From Takakia lepidozioides (Eukaryota > Streptophyta > Takakiopsida > Takakiales > Takakiaceae): 64,000 nt of DNA. Location: NCBI GenBank assembly GCA_030704615.1, contig CM060734.1, positions 26,908,001 to 26,972,000 of the forward strand, in the 5' to 3' direction. The translations under genes were made by a program, and so were the position numbers. Position 1 is the first letter of the stretch; each line of letters begins with the position of its first letter. Below, piece after piece: positions 54,287-63,737 of the stretch. The notes beneath the pieces are model-generated. The model was not told the DNA's origin and did not search any database. It was given only the letters and a program-made list of their open reading frames with translations.

Positions 54287-57159
54287 ATGAGGGAGGAGTG
54301 GATCCCTTGGTTCACCATAGACCCGCACAAAAAAGACGGTGTTCAATGCAATCTTTGTGTATTGAAGCTGGCGGGTCGCAAAGATCGCATGTTATATCAC
54401 CTCGGCTACAGAGATGGGAAGAATGCAGGGGTTAGTTTGTGCCCAAAAACCTCCATGCGAGTGAAAGCCCACTTTGCTCAATGTGGAGGCAATATCCCAC
54501 CGTCTCTTGATGTGGCTGCGGCTTCTGAGCCAAACACTCCAAGTTCGAATCAAACTATCCCTCAGAGTTGTACCCAGGGGGATTCTTGCGAGGCGTCTAC
54601 TGTTCGTGGAGAAGTCGGTGGGTTAGGAGCAACACCCGATTGTACACCAGCACTTGTACGGACCAGACCATTGAGGCAACAATCAATGCAAGAAGGCTTA
54701 AATTTGTCGCACATGAGGACTCTGGATAAGAAGTGGGTCAATTTTTCTACGAGGCCAATATTCCGTTCAATGTCTCGAGGCTTCCTGCGTTTGTGGCTGT
54801 TATCAAAGCCACGTCCGATTCCAAGTCCACATACACACCTCCGAGTTATCGCGATCTCCGTACATGATTGCTAGAAGAGGCTATGTCTGATCTCACCCAA
54901 AAGGTGAATGAAAAGACAGGTGATTCTCTCCAGAAATATAGAAGCACTATATGTGCGGATGGTTGGAGTTCTGTTACTAATCGACCACTGTTCAATGTCA
55001 TTCTGCTCTGTCCTGCGGGGGAACAATTTTTGGGATCCGTTGACACAAGCGGGGAGAAAAAAGATGCACGTTATCAAGCAGGGTTGTTAACGAGTTACAT
55101 CGATAAAATTGGAGCTGATAAAATTGTCCAAGTGTCCATGGACAATGCATCTAACATGGATAATATGGCTGATATTTTGATGGTACGATATCCCCATCTA
55201 TATTACCAAGGGTGTGCTGCTCATATCTTTGATCTCCTTTTGGAGGATTTTCCCTCTGGCATTGTTTAGAAAGCATGAACCCAAATACAGCCTTAGGAAC
55301 CCGGGTGAAACCCGCTTTGCCACAAACTTTTTGATGGTGGAGCGACTGGTGACTGTGAGGGCGGGTCTGGAGCACGTGATCATTGACCTACAATGGGATG
55401 CGTATGTGGGCACTTTACGCGACCCTCATAAGTCCAAGTCTTTGAGCAAAATTCGGAGGGTCCGCGCAATCATTCGCTCCGACGATTTCTGGGCGAAATG
55501 TGCAAATTTTGTGTACATGGTGAAGCCGGTGTTGATTGCTTTGCGGGAGTTTGATGGAAAACAACCAATAATGGGTAAAACATGGTTGATATTGAAAAAC
55601 CTTGAGAAGCACGTGCAATCCTTGAGGCGTCCTCCATTTTCTATGGACGATGATTTGGCGGCAAGGACTGAGGATGCATTTTACGACCGCAAACGGATGG
55701 TTCGCACGGACTTGCATTATGCGGGGGGCTTGCTGAATCCATTCTTGCTAGACAATACGGATTTGAGAGATGATGTGGATGCCAAAGCCGGGCTTGTACG
55801 GGTCATCATGCAACTTGCGCCCTTGAACATGGCAGAGCGAGCGTTGTCCGAGTACCAGTGCTTCTCGGATCGGCAGAATCCTTTCCACATACCGGATCCA
55901 AAAGCAATGAACATGTTGCCACATGAATGGTGGGATCTGATTGGAGCTGGAGCAAAAACGTTAGCTCCCATTGCAAAGCGTATTCTTGCTTAAGTGTGCT
56001 CTACCTCGTCCTGTGAGCGGAACTGGAGCAGTTACTCGTTTATTCACAACAAGATTCGCAACATGTTGAATCCTGCCAGGCTGACAAATTGGTTTATGTC
56101 TACACGAATTGTAGGCTACTGCGAGAGATGAGAGCAAGTGGCGCATCTGCATGGTACGAGAAGAATTTGTTGTATGAAGAATCTGCCTCAGAGGTCCAAT
56201 CTAGCAGCAATGATGACACTGACGCCGCGAGGGACTCCGACTCCGACGGTTGGGATGGGTCCGATGATATGGGCAATCCTCCACATGACAATGATGCTGC
56301 AATGCATCCATCCTTCGATGACCTTGTTGTTGATGAACTGCGACATGGTGTCATCCCAATTGCGGACCCCCTTCCCCCAGTGGAGCACACTTTCAACAAT
56401 AAAGTTGAGGTCAACTCTCCCCCACCACGAGTTCCACGGACTGCGGGAGTTGTGCAGGTCGAATCGTCGGATGATGACAACCGACCGTTGTCATTCTTTC
56501 ACCGACATCGTGCCCTTGTGAACCGTGCTCCATCTCACCCCGCTCCATCTCATGTTTCTCTTTCTCAAGCCGGTCCATCCCATGCTGGTCCATCTAGTCT
56601 CTCTCCTCCTCATGTAATTCCTTCCATCGCTACTCCGATCCTGGGAGATGTTTTTTCTACTGCGGGACTTCTGCAAGTCGAACCATCGGATGACGACGAC
56701 CGGCCATTGTCGTTTCATCTGGCCTGACGACGTCCGCATGTGAACCGTGCTCCCTCGACCCTCGCTGGTCCATCTCATGCCCCTTCCTCTCATGTCGGCC
56801 CCTCTGATGTACGTGCGAGTAGCCTTCCTCATACGAGACCTGCTCCAAGGCCACCACGAAATCCGGGACAAGCCCAGAAACGGCAAAGAATTGTGCAACC
56901 TTTTGTTGGTGACCGACTTGTGAACAGGCCTGATACCCTAGATGGTATTCATGATAGGAGTGGAAATCGACCAAAGAGACAACTGAGCGTACTCCGAGGA
57001 CGACTACAGGTCCAACGGCCAGTTGCCTCTGGAAACGAAAGAACAGATGGAGATCATGATTCTAGCACTGATCATGGGAACGGGGGTGAAGTGAGTGGGG
57101 ACGAAGATTTTGTACTAGGCGTGAGATCATACCATCGTCGTCGTGCCAGACGGAATTAG
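54287..57159 (+). pseudogene. hAT-superfamily transposase (BED finger, DUF659, dimerisation region), broken
   Basis: From ATG 54287 (MREEWIPWF) the first frame has a BED-type finger (VQCNLC ... RMLYHLGYRDGKNAGVSLC). After a frameshift near 54730, FYEANIPFNVSRLPAFVAVI and PPSYRDLRT open the DUF659 region, a TGA (54864) follows, then LLEEAMSDLTQKVNE, CADGWSSVTNRPLFNVI, VSMDNASNM and GCAAHIFDLLLEDF (hAT catalytic-core residues). Another frame (55214-55993) gives NPGETRFATNFLMVERLVTV and a long helical part to LAPIAKRILA. TAA interrupts CSTSSCERNWSSYSFIHNKI, the C-terminal dimerisation motif, completed in a third frame as KLVYVYTNCRLL. A Ser/Pro/Asp-rich tail carries a repeated TAG-x-x-QVE-SDDD-RPLSF block and ends RRRARRN at 57157. 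The enzyme would cut and join element ends; at least three shifts and three stops make this copy inactive. Hairpin arrays flank it on both sides. Confidence 0.85.
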
Positions 57160-57465
57160 GTACAACTATAACTTTTGTCACATGATGTGTAGTATGTTTC
57201 CATGGATATCCATGTTTCAGTTTTGGTACATGTATAATAAAAATGGTGGAATATGTGTACCCAAGAAAGGGTTTGGTGGTTGTGCGTGTGTTTGTGTTTC
57301 GTCATTACCTTTACATTGTTGATTTCCTATTATGGTTTCGAAAGCCACAAAGGCCAAGTGCAGCTCCCAACATCCATCTTCCCCTTCACAAATCCATGGG
57401 GAGTCGATACATGTGCTTTTCATCTGCCTCTCCAAGCATACATACAGGTGCAAGGGGACCAACCT
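57160..57465. other. Stretch between hAT gene and hairpin array 3
   Basis: GTATAATAAAAATGG near 57231 could be polyadenylation-type sequence. A plus-strand frame (57243-57515) resembles no known protein. Nothing else is supported. Confidence 0.4.
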
Positions 57466-58320
57466 CCTGGTGGTCACATTTAAAAAAAAAAAAACAATTG
57501 TGTGACCACCAGTAGCGGTCGTCGCAACTGTTAAAATAAAAGAAAAATGTTGCGACCACCCCCCTGCTGGTAGTTGCACCTATTTACTGATTTACTGATT
57601 ACCCCTGCTGGTGGTCGCAGATTTTATTTTTATTTTTATTTTTTATTTTTTTGGAAAACACCTGGAAGCGACAGCTCACTAATCAGGCCCCTTAGTAGTG
57701 AGAGGAGAAAATAACCTCTTTCATTTATGCGCCAAAAGGCGTAGGAATGGGGCACCACACACGAACCATACCACACCCATCAAGTAGCGAGATTTGACCC
57801 CAGAATCGTCCGGGTCGCACTCAGTGCACTTAACCAACTGAGCTACTGACTGATGGTAGATATTAAAAAATCGGAAAATTATGCGACCACCCCCCTACGA
57901 CCGCCCCCCTGCTGGTGGTCGCATCTATTAAAGAAAAGGAAAATAGTGCGACCACCAGCAGGTGGTGGTCGCGCCTATTTGTTTTAAACAAAATTTCTGC
58001 GACCACCCCTCTGCTGGTGGTCGCGCCTATTAAAAATAAAATAAAATTATGCGACCACCTCCCTGCTGATTTTTAAAAAAAAAAATCTGCGACCACTCCC
58101 CTGCTGGTGGTCGCACCCATTAAAAAAAATAAAAAAATCTGCGACCACCCTCCTGCTGGTGGTCGCACCCATTAAAAAAAATAAAATAATCTGCGACCAC
58201 CCCTCTGCTGGTGGTCGCACCCATTAAAAAACATAAACAAATCTGCGACCACCCCCCTGCTGGTGGTCGCACATAATAAAGAAAAGAAAAAATGATGCGA
58301 CCCCCCCTCTGGCGGTCGCA
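57466..58320. repeat. Hairpin array 3, 52-bp tandem units, right of the hAT gene
   Basis: Units of the form GCGACCACC, CCCTGCT, GGTGGTCGC and an A-rich spacer. Starts at 57999, 58051, then 58089, 58141, 58193, 58245 and 58297: the last five are spaced exactly 52 bp, and 57999-58051 is also 52; the 58051 unit is shortened. Earlier units lie at 57502, 57552, 57883 (with a 14-bp internal duplication) and 57948. A SINE interrupts the array between about 57619 and 57860. Arms of most units are perfectly complementary. Confidence 0.93.
57621..57857 (-). mobile_element. tRNA-derived SINE
   Basis: On the minus strand a tRNA-like head has box A as TAGCTCAGTTGGTTAAGTG (57828-57845 region) and box B as GGGGTCAAATC (57791-57801), about 30 bp apart as in RNA polymerase III promoters. 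A non-tRNA body of about 130 bp follows and ends in an A-rich tail (AAAAAAATAAAAAATAAAAA, about 57621-57653). There is no complete cloverleaf: the acceptor arm is absent and box B deviates from GGTTCGANTCC, so it is not a tRNA gene. It splits hairpin array 3, so it inserted after the array formed. Confidence 0.8.
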
Positions 58321-58329
58321 GCTTTACTA

Positions 58330-58420
58330 GCGTGCGCAGTCATGATGACAGCGCGCGCCCCGAGTGTGGAAGGGGGGCTTATAAGGCCTTGGAGGCCATT
58401 CTCTCCCTCACTTTTCTCCA
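58330..58420 (+). promoter_or_regulatory. Possible TATA-type promoter for the 58748 gene
   Basis: GGCTTATAAGGCC at about 58377-58389 is a TATA-like element in a short palindrome, followed by a pyrimidine-rich CATTCTCTCCCTCAC stretch that could hold a transcription start. It lies just right of hairpin array 3 and about 360 bp before the first ATG. Confidence 0.35.
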
Positions 58421-58747
58421 CACCAGGACTTGGTGGGCGTTGGGATGTTGCATTCCTTGTCATTGAGTCCAAGTGGAGAGGGGTGCTATTGGTTGGGTGG
58501 GGGGTATTTTGGGCCGTTGGATTCTACGAAATCGATGCTGAGTACCTCCCGGGAAGCCCTCCTCTAGCACCCACATTTTTTTCATTGCACATTGCGTCAT
58601 ATCACTTAGAACTGCCGAGGGAGTGACACGTGCCTCTAGTACTTGGGGAGGATTAATTAGGGAGTAGGATTAGGTACGATTTAGGAGGGTTGGGAGAACA
58701 TTTTTCTTAGCAAACACCTGTCGAGTAGGGGTAAGCCAAAGCCATAA

Positions 58748-60018
58748 ATGGCGAAGGAGGAAGACAGAGGAGGTCATCCCAGGGATGATGATAATGAACC
58801 TGGACCTCCCAAAAAAAACCCAAAAAAGGCCAGGTGCGAACTTCGTTGGGACATATACAATGACCCCAACATTCTTGCGGAACCACATTGGAAAGTTTGG
58901 AAGTTAGGGCAGCGGTGGTCGCTTGGTGACTGCAGGAAATTTGTGGACTGGTATCACATAAATCATTTGTGGCCCAGAGATAGGCATGATTCACAAACCA
59001 AACAAAATCAAGCTAGCTTGCATTTCTGCGCCAACCCGCATTTCCGCCACAGGGCAGAGGAGGTACATACAACATTGTGGGGTCAACCGCTCGTCAACAA
59101 CAAGGTCCCGTATTTATTTGCGGCCATGTCGTACACAAAGTTGATTTTATTGCGACCGGTGGATTGGCAAACTGCCACTGCGAGATAGCGTACTAGACTA
59201 TACATGTTCTCTGATATCCCAGACTTGTATATACGTCAAAGGTAGGACATCATACGGTTCGATGGAAACGACGAGGTGGAAGAAGGAGGAAAGGCGGATG
59301 GAAATGACGATGTGGAAGAAGGAGGAAATGCAGACCAATCTCCGGATTATACGCCGCAACAGGTCTCCGCAGCCGGGCCTTCAATGTCTGAGGTGGAGGG
59401 GGGCGAGGTACGCTTTCCGTTGGAGGAACAGTTGGCCGCACATGAATAGCACATCAAAGACCTGCAGGACATTGTTTATTTGCAACGGTGGCAAATAGCG
59501 AAGTTGCTGGAAAGAATGGGGTTGGGGACTCTCGACAGCGTACGCGGTGTGCTTCAGGACCCGAGGCCAATCACCATCGAGCAAGACATATTGGCGCGTT
59601 TGAATATGCCACCAATGGACATTGACCGCGTCATCGACGGGGTTGACTCAATCGGGCATGGGAATGAAGTGCAAACGTCTGAACTGGACCCGGCGAGGGT
59701 TGAGGAAGAAAGACTTGCGGCGGAGAGGGCAAGAAAAGGGAAGGACCCCATAGTGGAAACTAGGGAATGTTCAGCCGTGCAAATTACATCGGCCCAAGAA
59801 TAGGAATTAGAACAGCTTGTGGGGGAACGCGAGTAAGCTAGGACTGTTGCATATCGGTACTCAAATGTCATGCAAATCCGATCGTGGCCATGATTGAAGG
59901 GGAATTGGCGAAATTGGGTGACATGGGCGGGTCATCTAGCATCGCGGGAAACATGGATAGAAGAAGCGTTGTCCTCCCTCCAACGTGCAGCACGTTTGTC
60001 AAATCGAAGCGTAGATAG
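58748..60018 (+). pseudogene. Unrecognised gene broken mainly by in-frame TAG codons
   Basis: ATG 58748 (MAKEEDRGGHPRDDDNEPGP) starts a frame that stays coherent for about 1.1 kb. It has a lysine/proline-rich N-terminus (PKKNPKKARC), an aromatic and His-rich part (HWKVWKLGQRWSLGDCRKFV, DWYHINHLWPRD, HFCANPHFRHRAEEVH), then, after TAG at 59186 and TAG near 59240, an acidic repeat (DEVEEGGKADGNDDVEEGGN). After a further TAG come a predicted coiled coil (DIVYLQRWQIAKLLERMG), RPITIEQDILARLNMP and EEERLAAERARKGKD. A fourth TAG and a TAA follow. After a frameshift the end reads VAMIEGELAKLGDMG and finishes KSKRR at 60018. I know no family for it. Its position next to hairpin array 3 and the hAT gene suggests a transposon accessory protein, but it may be unrelated. 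Confidence 0.5.
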
Positions 60019-60039
60019 CATCTATGCTAATTTGCAAAG

Positions 60040-60320
60040 GCACGACAGATTTGGATAGAGCTCTTAAGCAAGAGCCATACAAGTCTATTGTAGAGGTCAA
60101 TAATGCGATCAGAAGGGGAGCCTCGCTGATCAAGTGAGAAGCCATCAAGATCATGCCGTGGATAGTGTTTGACTTTACATATGCAATTAGATGTGCAATG
60201 GTTAGGATGCATATAGTTAACTATAGTAGGTGAGTAGGATGATGAGGCCTGAATCCAAATTTTGTTGTTGATGTCGTCGGGTTTGGTTAACAGGTGGCCT
60301 AGTATGGGCAGTTGCAGCCT
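60040..60320 (-). pseudogene. Second copy of the C-rich LINE linker/RT segment
   Basis: On the minus strand LGHLLTKPDDINNKIWIQAS, KVKHYPRHDLDGFSLDQRG and SPSDRIIDLYN align residue by residue with LGHLLTKPDGIRDEIWSQAS, KFKHYPWHDLDGFSLEKRG and PPTDRIMNLFT at about 32457-32675. The copies differ at about one residue in three. Both ends are truncated. Confidence 0.85.
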
Positions 60321-61223
60321 ACGGTGGACCAAAAATGCTGTCACAACACTGTTTTTTTGGGACCTTGTGTAGAATAATAGAAATTTCTTTGTGGAATAGC
60401 ATTTAGAATTGGAGTGCAAATGAACAAAAATTGGATGTGAAATTGCACTATGGGGTTCGATAATTTGATAGAATTGGGTAGGATGCTAGAACGGAAATAA
60501 ATTCAGATAATGGGGATGATAATTGGTAGGAATGGGGTTATTAGGATAGATGTTAGCCCATAGAATTAGTGCTAGGTAGTTATGGTAGTTAGAATAGGAC
60601 ACTATGAGTTCCGCTGAATCGATGTATTCATGGTCATTCAAGCGAGAGTGCTGAGGCCCTAGCACAGGAGATGCTAGTTTGTTGTTTTCAGTAGCTTAAG
60701 TAAGATATAAGAAGAATATGAGTAGTGTGATGAGACAAAGATCTGATGAAAGACTCTGTAAGCTTCATGTTAATGTGATGAGATGTTGGAGTTTAATGGG
60801 AAGAATTTTGTATGAAAGAAAAAGATGAGGATTATTTGATGAAGTGTGCAGATCAATACGAGAGGAATTTAATTGAGATGAATATTAAGACATTTATTGT
60901 TGGGAGACAATTAGAAGTAGATATAGTGTTCTAATCACGACATAACAATTCAATTGTGTGCTTTCCCCAGCGAACGAACCTTAGAACTAATTGATCATCT
61001 TTTAGGATTGATTATAGTTTTATTCTACACCTTGATTAGTAAATCATCATACTCCTAAATGGCAATGCTGATAGTAAAAAGGGACTAAGCTATGAAGGCT
61101 CAACTACATATATTTCCCCTATTCCAAGAAAACTTTAATGTAGACAAATTAGTTGCAAATGAAATGAAAAATCTCCAAACAAATGTAAAATACATTTAAA
61201 CTATATTACATATTATAAAATAA
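60321..61223. other. AT-rich intergenic stretch
   Basis: Purine- and T-rich sequence without coding signal; no open frame of note, no inverted repeats recognised. Confidence 0.5.
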
Positions 61224-61704
61224 TTACGACGTGTTGAGCATAGCCCCTCAAATAGGTGGGAGCCGCTTCCATCCGATCCTCGTCACTCAACTTGGCCGCC
61301 CGGAAGTATTGTTCCAGCTCCAAGAGCCAGGTGTTGAGTGCCTTCCGATTTTGGATACCCTCGAAGGTGCCGGGTTCCTTAGGCTTCACCTTAAACTTCA
61401 CCTTAGTGGAAGTGGCATTAGCCGCCCTCATCACGTCTTTTAGCGTCCTGCCAAACTGCGCCAGAAGACCTTCCCAGAAAGCTGGCGGCATGGGAGGAAT
61501 CTGTTGGTCTGGCGGAGCCTTTGGGAAGTCCTCGGGCTCTCAAAGGCTCCGACTCCTCAAATCCCTCTCGCTCTCGAGCGGTCTCGCTTTCAGAAGCATA
61601 GATTGCCTCTTCCAGTTGCCGCTCCGGTGACGCACCGGGCTCACTAGGATCATCGGCTTTCGGGCCATTCCGCTTTCGTTTGGTCTTGCCCGACCCTATG
61701 GTAA
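61224..61704 (-). pseudogene. Ty3/gypsy gag N-terminal part, copy 2
   Basis: Minus-strand sequence closely matches copy 1: SGKTKRKRNGPKADDPSEPG, then after a frameshift near 61540 PPAFWEGLLAQFGRTLKDVM, KVKFKVKPKEPGTFEGIQNR, KALNTWLLELEQYFRAAKLS and DRMEAAPTYLRGYA. It stops at 61213. The start codon position of copy 1 reads ATA here (61699-61697), so initiation is lost. Trp at NTWLLE is intact. A PBS and an LTR lie just upstream on the same strand, which places this at the 5' end of an element whose remaining 3' part is missing. Confidence 0.85.
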
Positions 61705-61739
61705 GGCCGATCTCAAGGATGATCACGTACTGAACTCTA

Positions 61740-61752
61740 GGCTCTGATACCA
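61740..61752 (-). promoter_or_regulatory. Retrotransposon primer-binding site (initiator Met tRNA type)
   Basis: The minus strand reads TGGTATCAGAGCC, the canonical plant LTR-retrotransposon site complementary to the 3' end of initiator tRNA-Met. It lies two bases inside the LTR end (CA at 61756-61755 on the minus strand) and about 40 bp before gag. Confidence 0.9.
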
Positions 61753-61754
61753 AG

Positions 61755-62480
61755 TGTTGCGCACTTCAAGTTTCGGTAAACTCCCCTTCAAGTCATAGTT
61801 AATCGCTTTGATGCACGCGCCTAACTCCCAAACTGGCCGCCGGGCCAACTCGGAGCTTTGGCTGCTCACCGGGGCATAACGGTCCCCCTCACACTCCCAC
61901 TCGACCCTCAACCTATGGGGCTTAGTGGAAATTGCCTTTGATAGTTGGCAGTCCGGAACAGCTCCCCACACCTTGGTCGCTTTCCGGCTCGCACACTTAC
62001 TCACTAGCATTTTGTCACCAACGGGCTTGCACCGTTCTCAGGGATACTACTCCTTATATATACTTCTGTAGGTGTCCGCAGGGGTTCCACAAACAGCCAA
62101 GTCCAAATCTGGTGCACCACCACCTAGACCCTCGACTCCTTGTGATGAGTCGCGGTGAGTCTTGGCCCATCCACCACGGCCCCAATGGACCGTGGTGAGT
62201 CCCAAGACTCCCCATGACTCCCACCACAAGGCCTAAGCCTCATGGTGAGTCCTATGCCACCCCCACTACGACTCCCTACGCTACCACCACCCCACACGGA
62301 GCCCCCCCACCGCAACCCGGCCGGTTGGCGGGGCTCCACCTAGTGAGCGCATCCGCCTCCTTGAGTGCCGAAGGCACTCAAGGGTGCTTCAGCCCCTATC
62401 CCAATTTGCTGCCACTGCCCCCACCACAGGGGCAGCCCCTCTTATGTCCCGACCCCTCGCCCTCAAGGCAAAGGGCCGCG
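61755..62480 (-). repeat. LTR on the minus strand (5' LTR of the gag copy 2 element)
   Basis: The R/U5-side part, 61755-62042, is bounded by CA next to the PBS and is repeated in inverted orientation at 62484-62775. On the minus strand a TATA-like TATATATAA (62054-62062) precedes the repeated part by about 15 bp, as expected for U3/R. Upstream U3-like sequence with GTGAGTC repeats and a perfect hairpin (CTTGAGTGCC...GGCACTCAAG, 62360-62382) reaches toward 62480, but the outer TG end is not identified. Confidence 0.65.
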
Positions 62481-62483
62481 ACA

Positions 62484-62775
62484 AGTAACCCCGAGAACGG
62501 TGCAAGCCCGTTGGTGACCAAAAGCTAGTGAGTAAGCAAGCGAGCCGGAAAGTGACCAAGGTGTGGGGAGCTATTCCAGACTGCCAGTAACCAAAGGAAA
62601 TTTTGACTAGGCCTGATTAGCTCGAGGGTCTCGTGGAGGAGCAAGGGGGACCGTTATGCCCCGGTGAGCAGCCGAAGCTCCGAGTTGGCCCGACGGCCAG
62701 TTTGGGAGTTAGGCGCGCGCATCAAAGCAAATAACTATGACTTAAGGGGGAGTTACCAAGGTGAGGTGCGCGACA
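62484..62775 (+). repeat. Second LTR copy in inverted orientation
   Basis: From CGAGAACGGTGCAAGCCCGT to GGTGCGCGACA this matches the reverse complement of 61755-62042 with moderate divergence (for example GGGAGTTACCAAGGTGAGGT against GGGAGTTTACCGAAACTTGA). It ends in CA at 62775, but no TGGTATCAGAGCC follows. It lacks the U3/TATA part, so it is a partial or 3' LTR of another copy. Confidence 0.8.
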
Positions 62776-63509
62776 GGCAACCCTTCTCTTTGCTTGCCCC
62801 TTGAGCTCCTCCAGAGACTTACTGTGTGCCACCTTCCTCGCCCTGGCAGCCAGAGCGTCAAGGAAGCTCTCGTTGACACATTGTGGGTACCAACTTGGGC
62901 CTATCTGGAAATGTCACTACCGAATATCGGCGTGTAGGCTCGCCATCAAACAACGCCTTATTGGCAGAGCCACTCCTACTCCGGTTGGACTTTGGAACAT
63001 GGGCTACCGGTGACTTTGCAGCAGCAGCACCAGGGGCCAAGGCCTTGGACAAAGTCGTCGTCCGAGTCACCCCCCTTGGCCCCCTCCTGCACCACCTCTC
63101 GAGCCTTGTTGGTTTTCTACTTCTCTGGGGTTGGTGCATTCCCCTATTTCCTGGTCCTTTTCTTCGGCCCCTTTGCCTTCTCATTTAGCTTGGAGTGGAT
63201 ACCTGCATGAGCATGCTCAGCCGCTTTTCGGGACTTGGTAAGTGCCTTCGCCTCCTGAGGGCCCACCGGAACCAGCGAAGCTCGATTTTGGCAGGCCTCT
63301 GCATCCAGCTTCAATTGAAACTCCGATTGGTCAAGCATGTCGGCCATAAGGTCCAGATACCAAGGGCAGTTGCGCAAATGCTCCAAGTGCCACTCCTTCA
63401 CCATATCGGCAGTGTGCATGGAGTCAGGGCCAGGAGTACGCCATGCTAGGAAAAATGAAGGCTCTCTGGCAATCGCACCTTTGTCCAACAGGTTGGACTT
63501 CATGCACAT
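62776..63509 (-). pseudogene. Unrecognised decayed coding sequence
   Basis: Minus-strand frame 63509-63144 (121 codons) begins MCMKSNLLDKGAIAREPSFF and includes DMVKEWHLEHLRNCPWYLDL, MADMLDQSEFQLKLDAEACQ and a basic end (LNEKAKGPKKRTRK). Another frame continues with KTNKAREVVQEGA and VAHVPKSNRSRSGSANKALF to about 62858. The composition and helix-like periodicity suggest real former coding sequence, perhaps from an element, but no family is recognised and frame breaks exist near 63150 and 62860. Confidence 0.35.
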
Positions 63510-63564
63510 GCATTAAAAAAAAACAAAAGAGAATGAGGTCGAGGGAATGTGGCTCCCGTTTCGG

Positions 63565-63737
63565 CCCCAAAAATGGAAATGTGGCACCAAATTTTCAGTT
63601 TTGGTGCCACATTTCTGGGCCCCAAAACTGGAAATATGGCGTCAAATTTCGTGGGACTTCCCCTAGGTTCTGCGCCCCACAACTAGAAATATGGCGCCGA
63701 ATTTCCAATTTTGGGTGCCCAGAACCTAGGGGAAGTC
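63565..63737. repeat. Nested hairpins (fold-back sequence)
   Basis: AAATGTGGCACCAAA and TTTGGTGCCACATTT form one hairpin (about 63577-63616). GACTTCCCCTAGGTTCTG (63655-63672) and CAGAACCTAGGGGAAGTC (63720-63737) form a second with perfect 18-bp arms, enclosing a GGCGCC-centred near palindrome (GAAATATGGCGCCGAATTTC). Confidence 0.9.

Noticed and set aside
57780-57860. A functional tRNA gene
   Set aside because: Only the box A to box B part is tRNA-like; the acceptor stem is missing, and an unrelated body with an A-rich tail follows, so SINE is the better call.
58748-60018. TAG reassignment or programmed readthrough
   Set aside because: TAG and TAA occur together with a frameshift in the same gene, and the intact membrane-protein gene shows no TAG; decay of a pseudogene is simpler.
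62047-62528. Pro/Ser/Thr- and Gly/Arg-rich frames in the LTR-side region
   Set aside because: They follow from GC-rich low-complexity U3-like sequence with GTGAGTC repeats; no domain is present.
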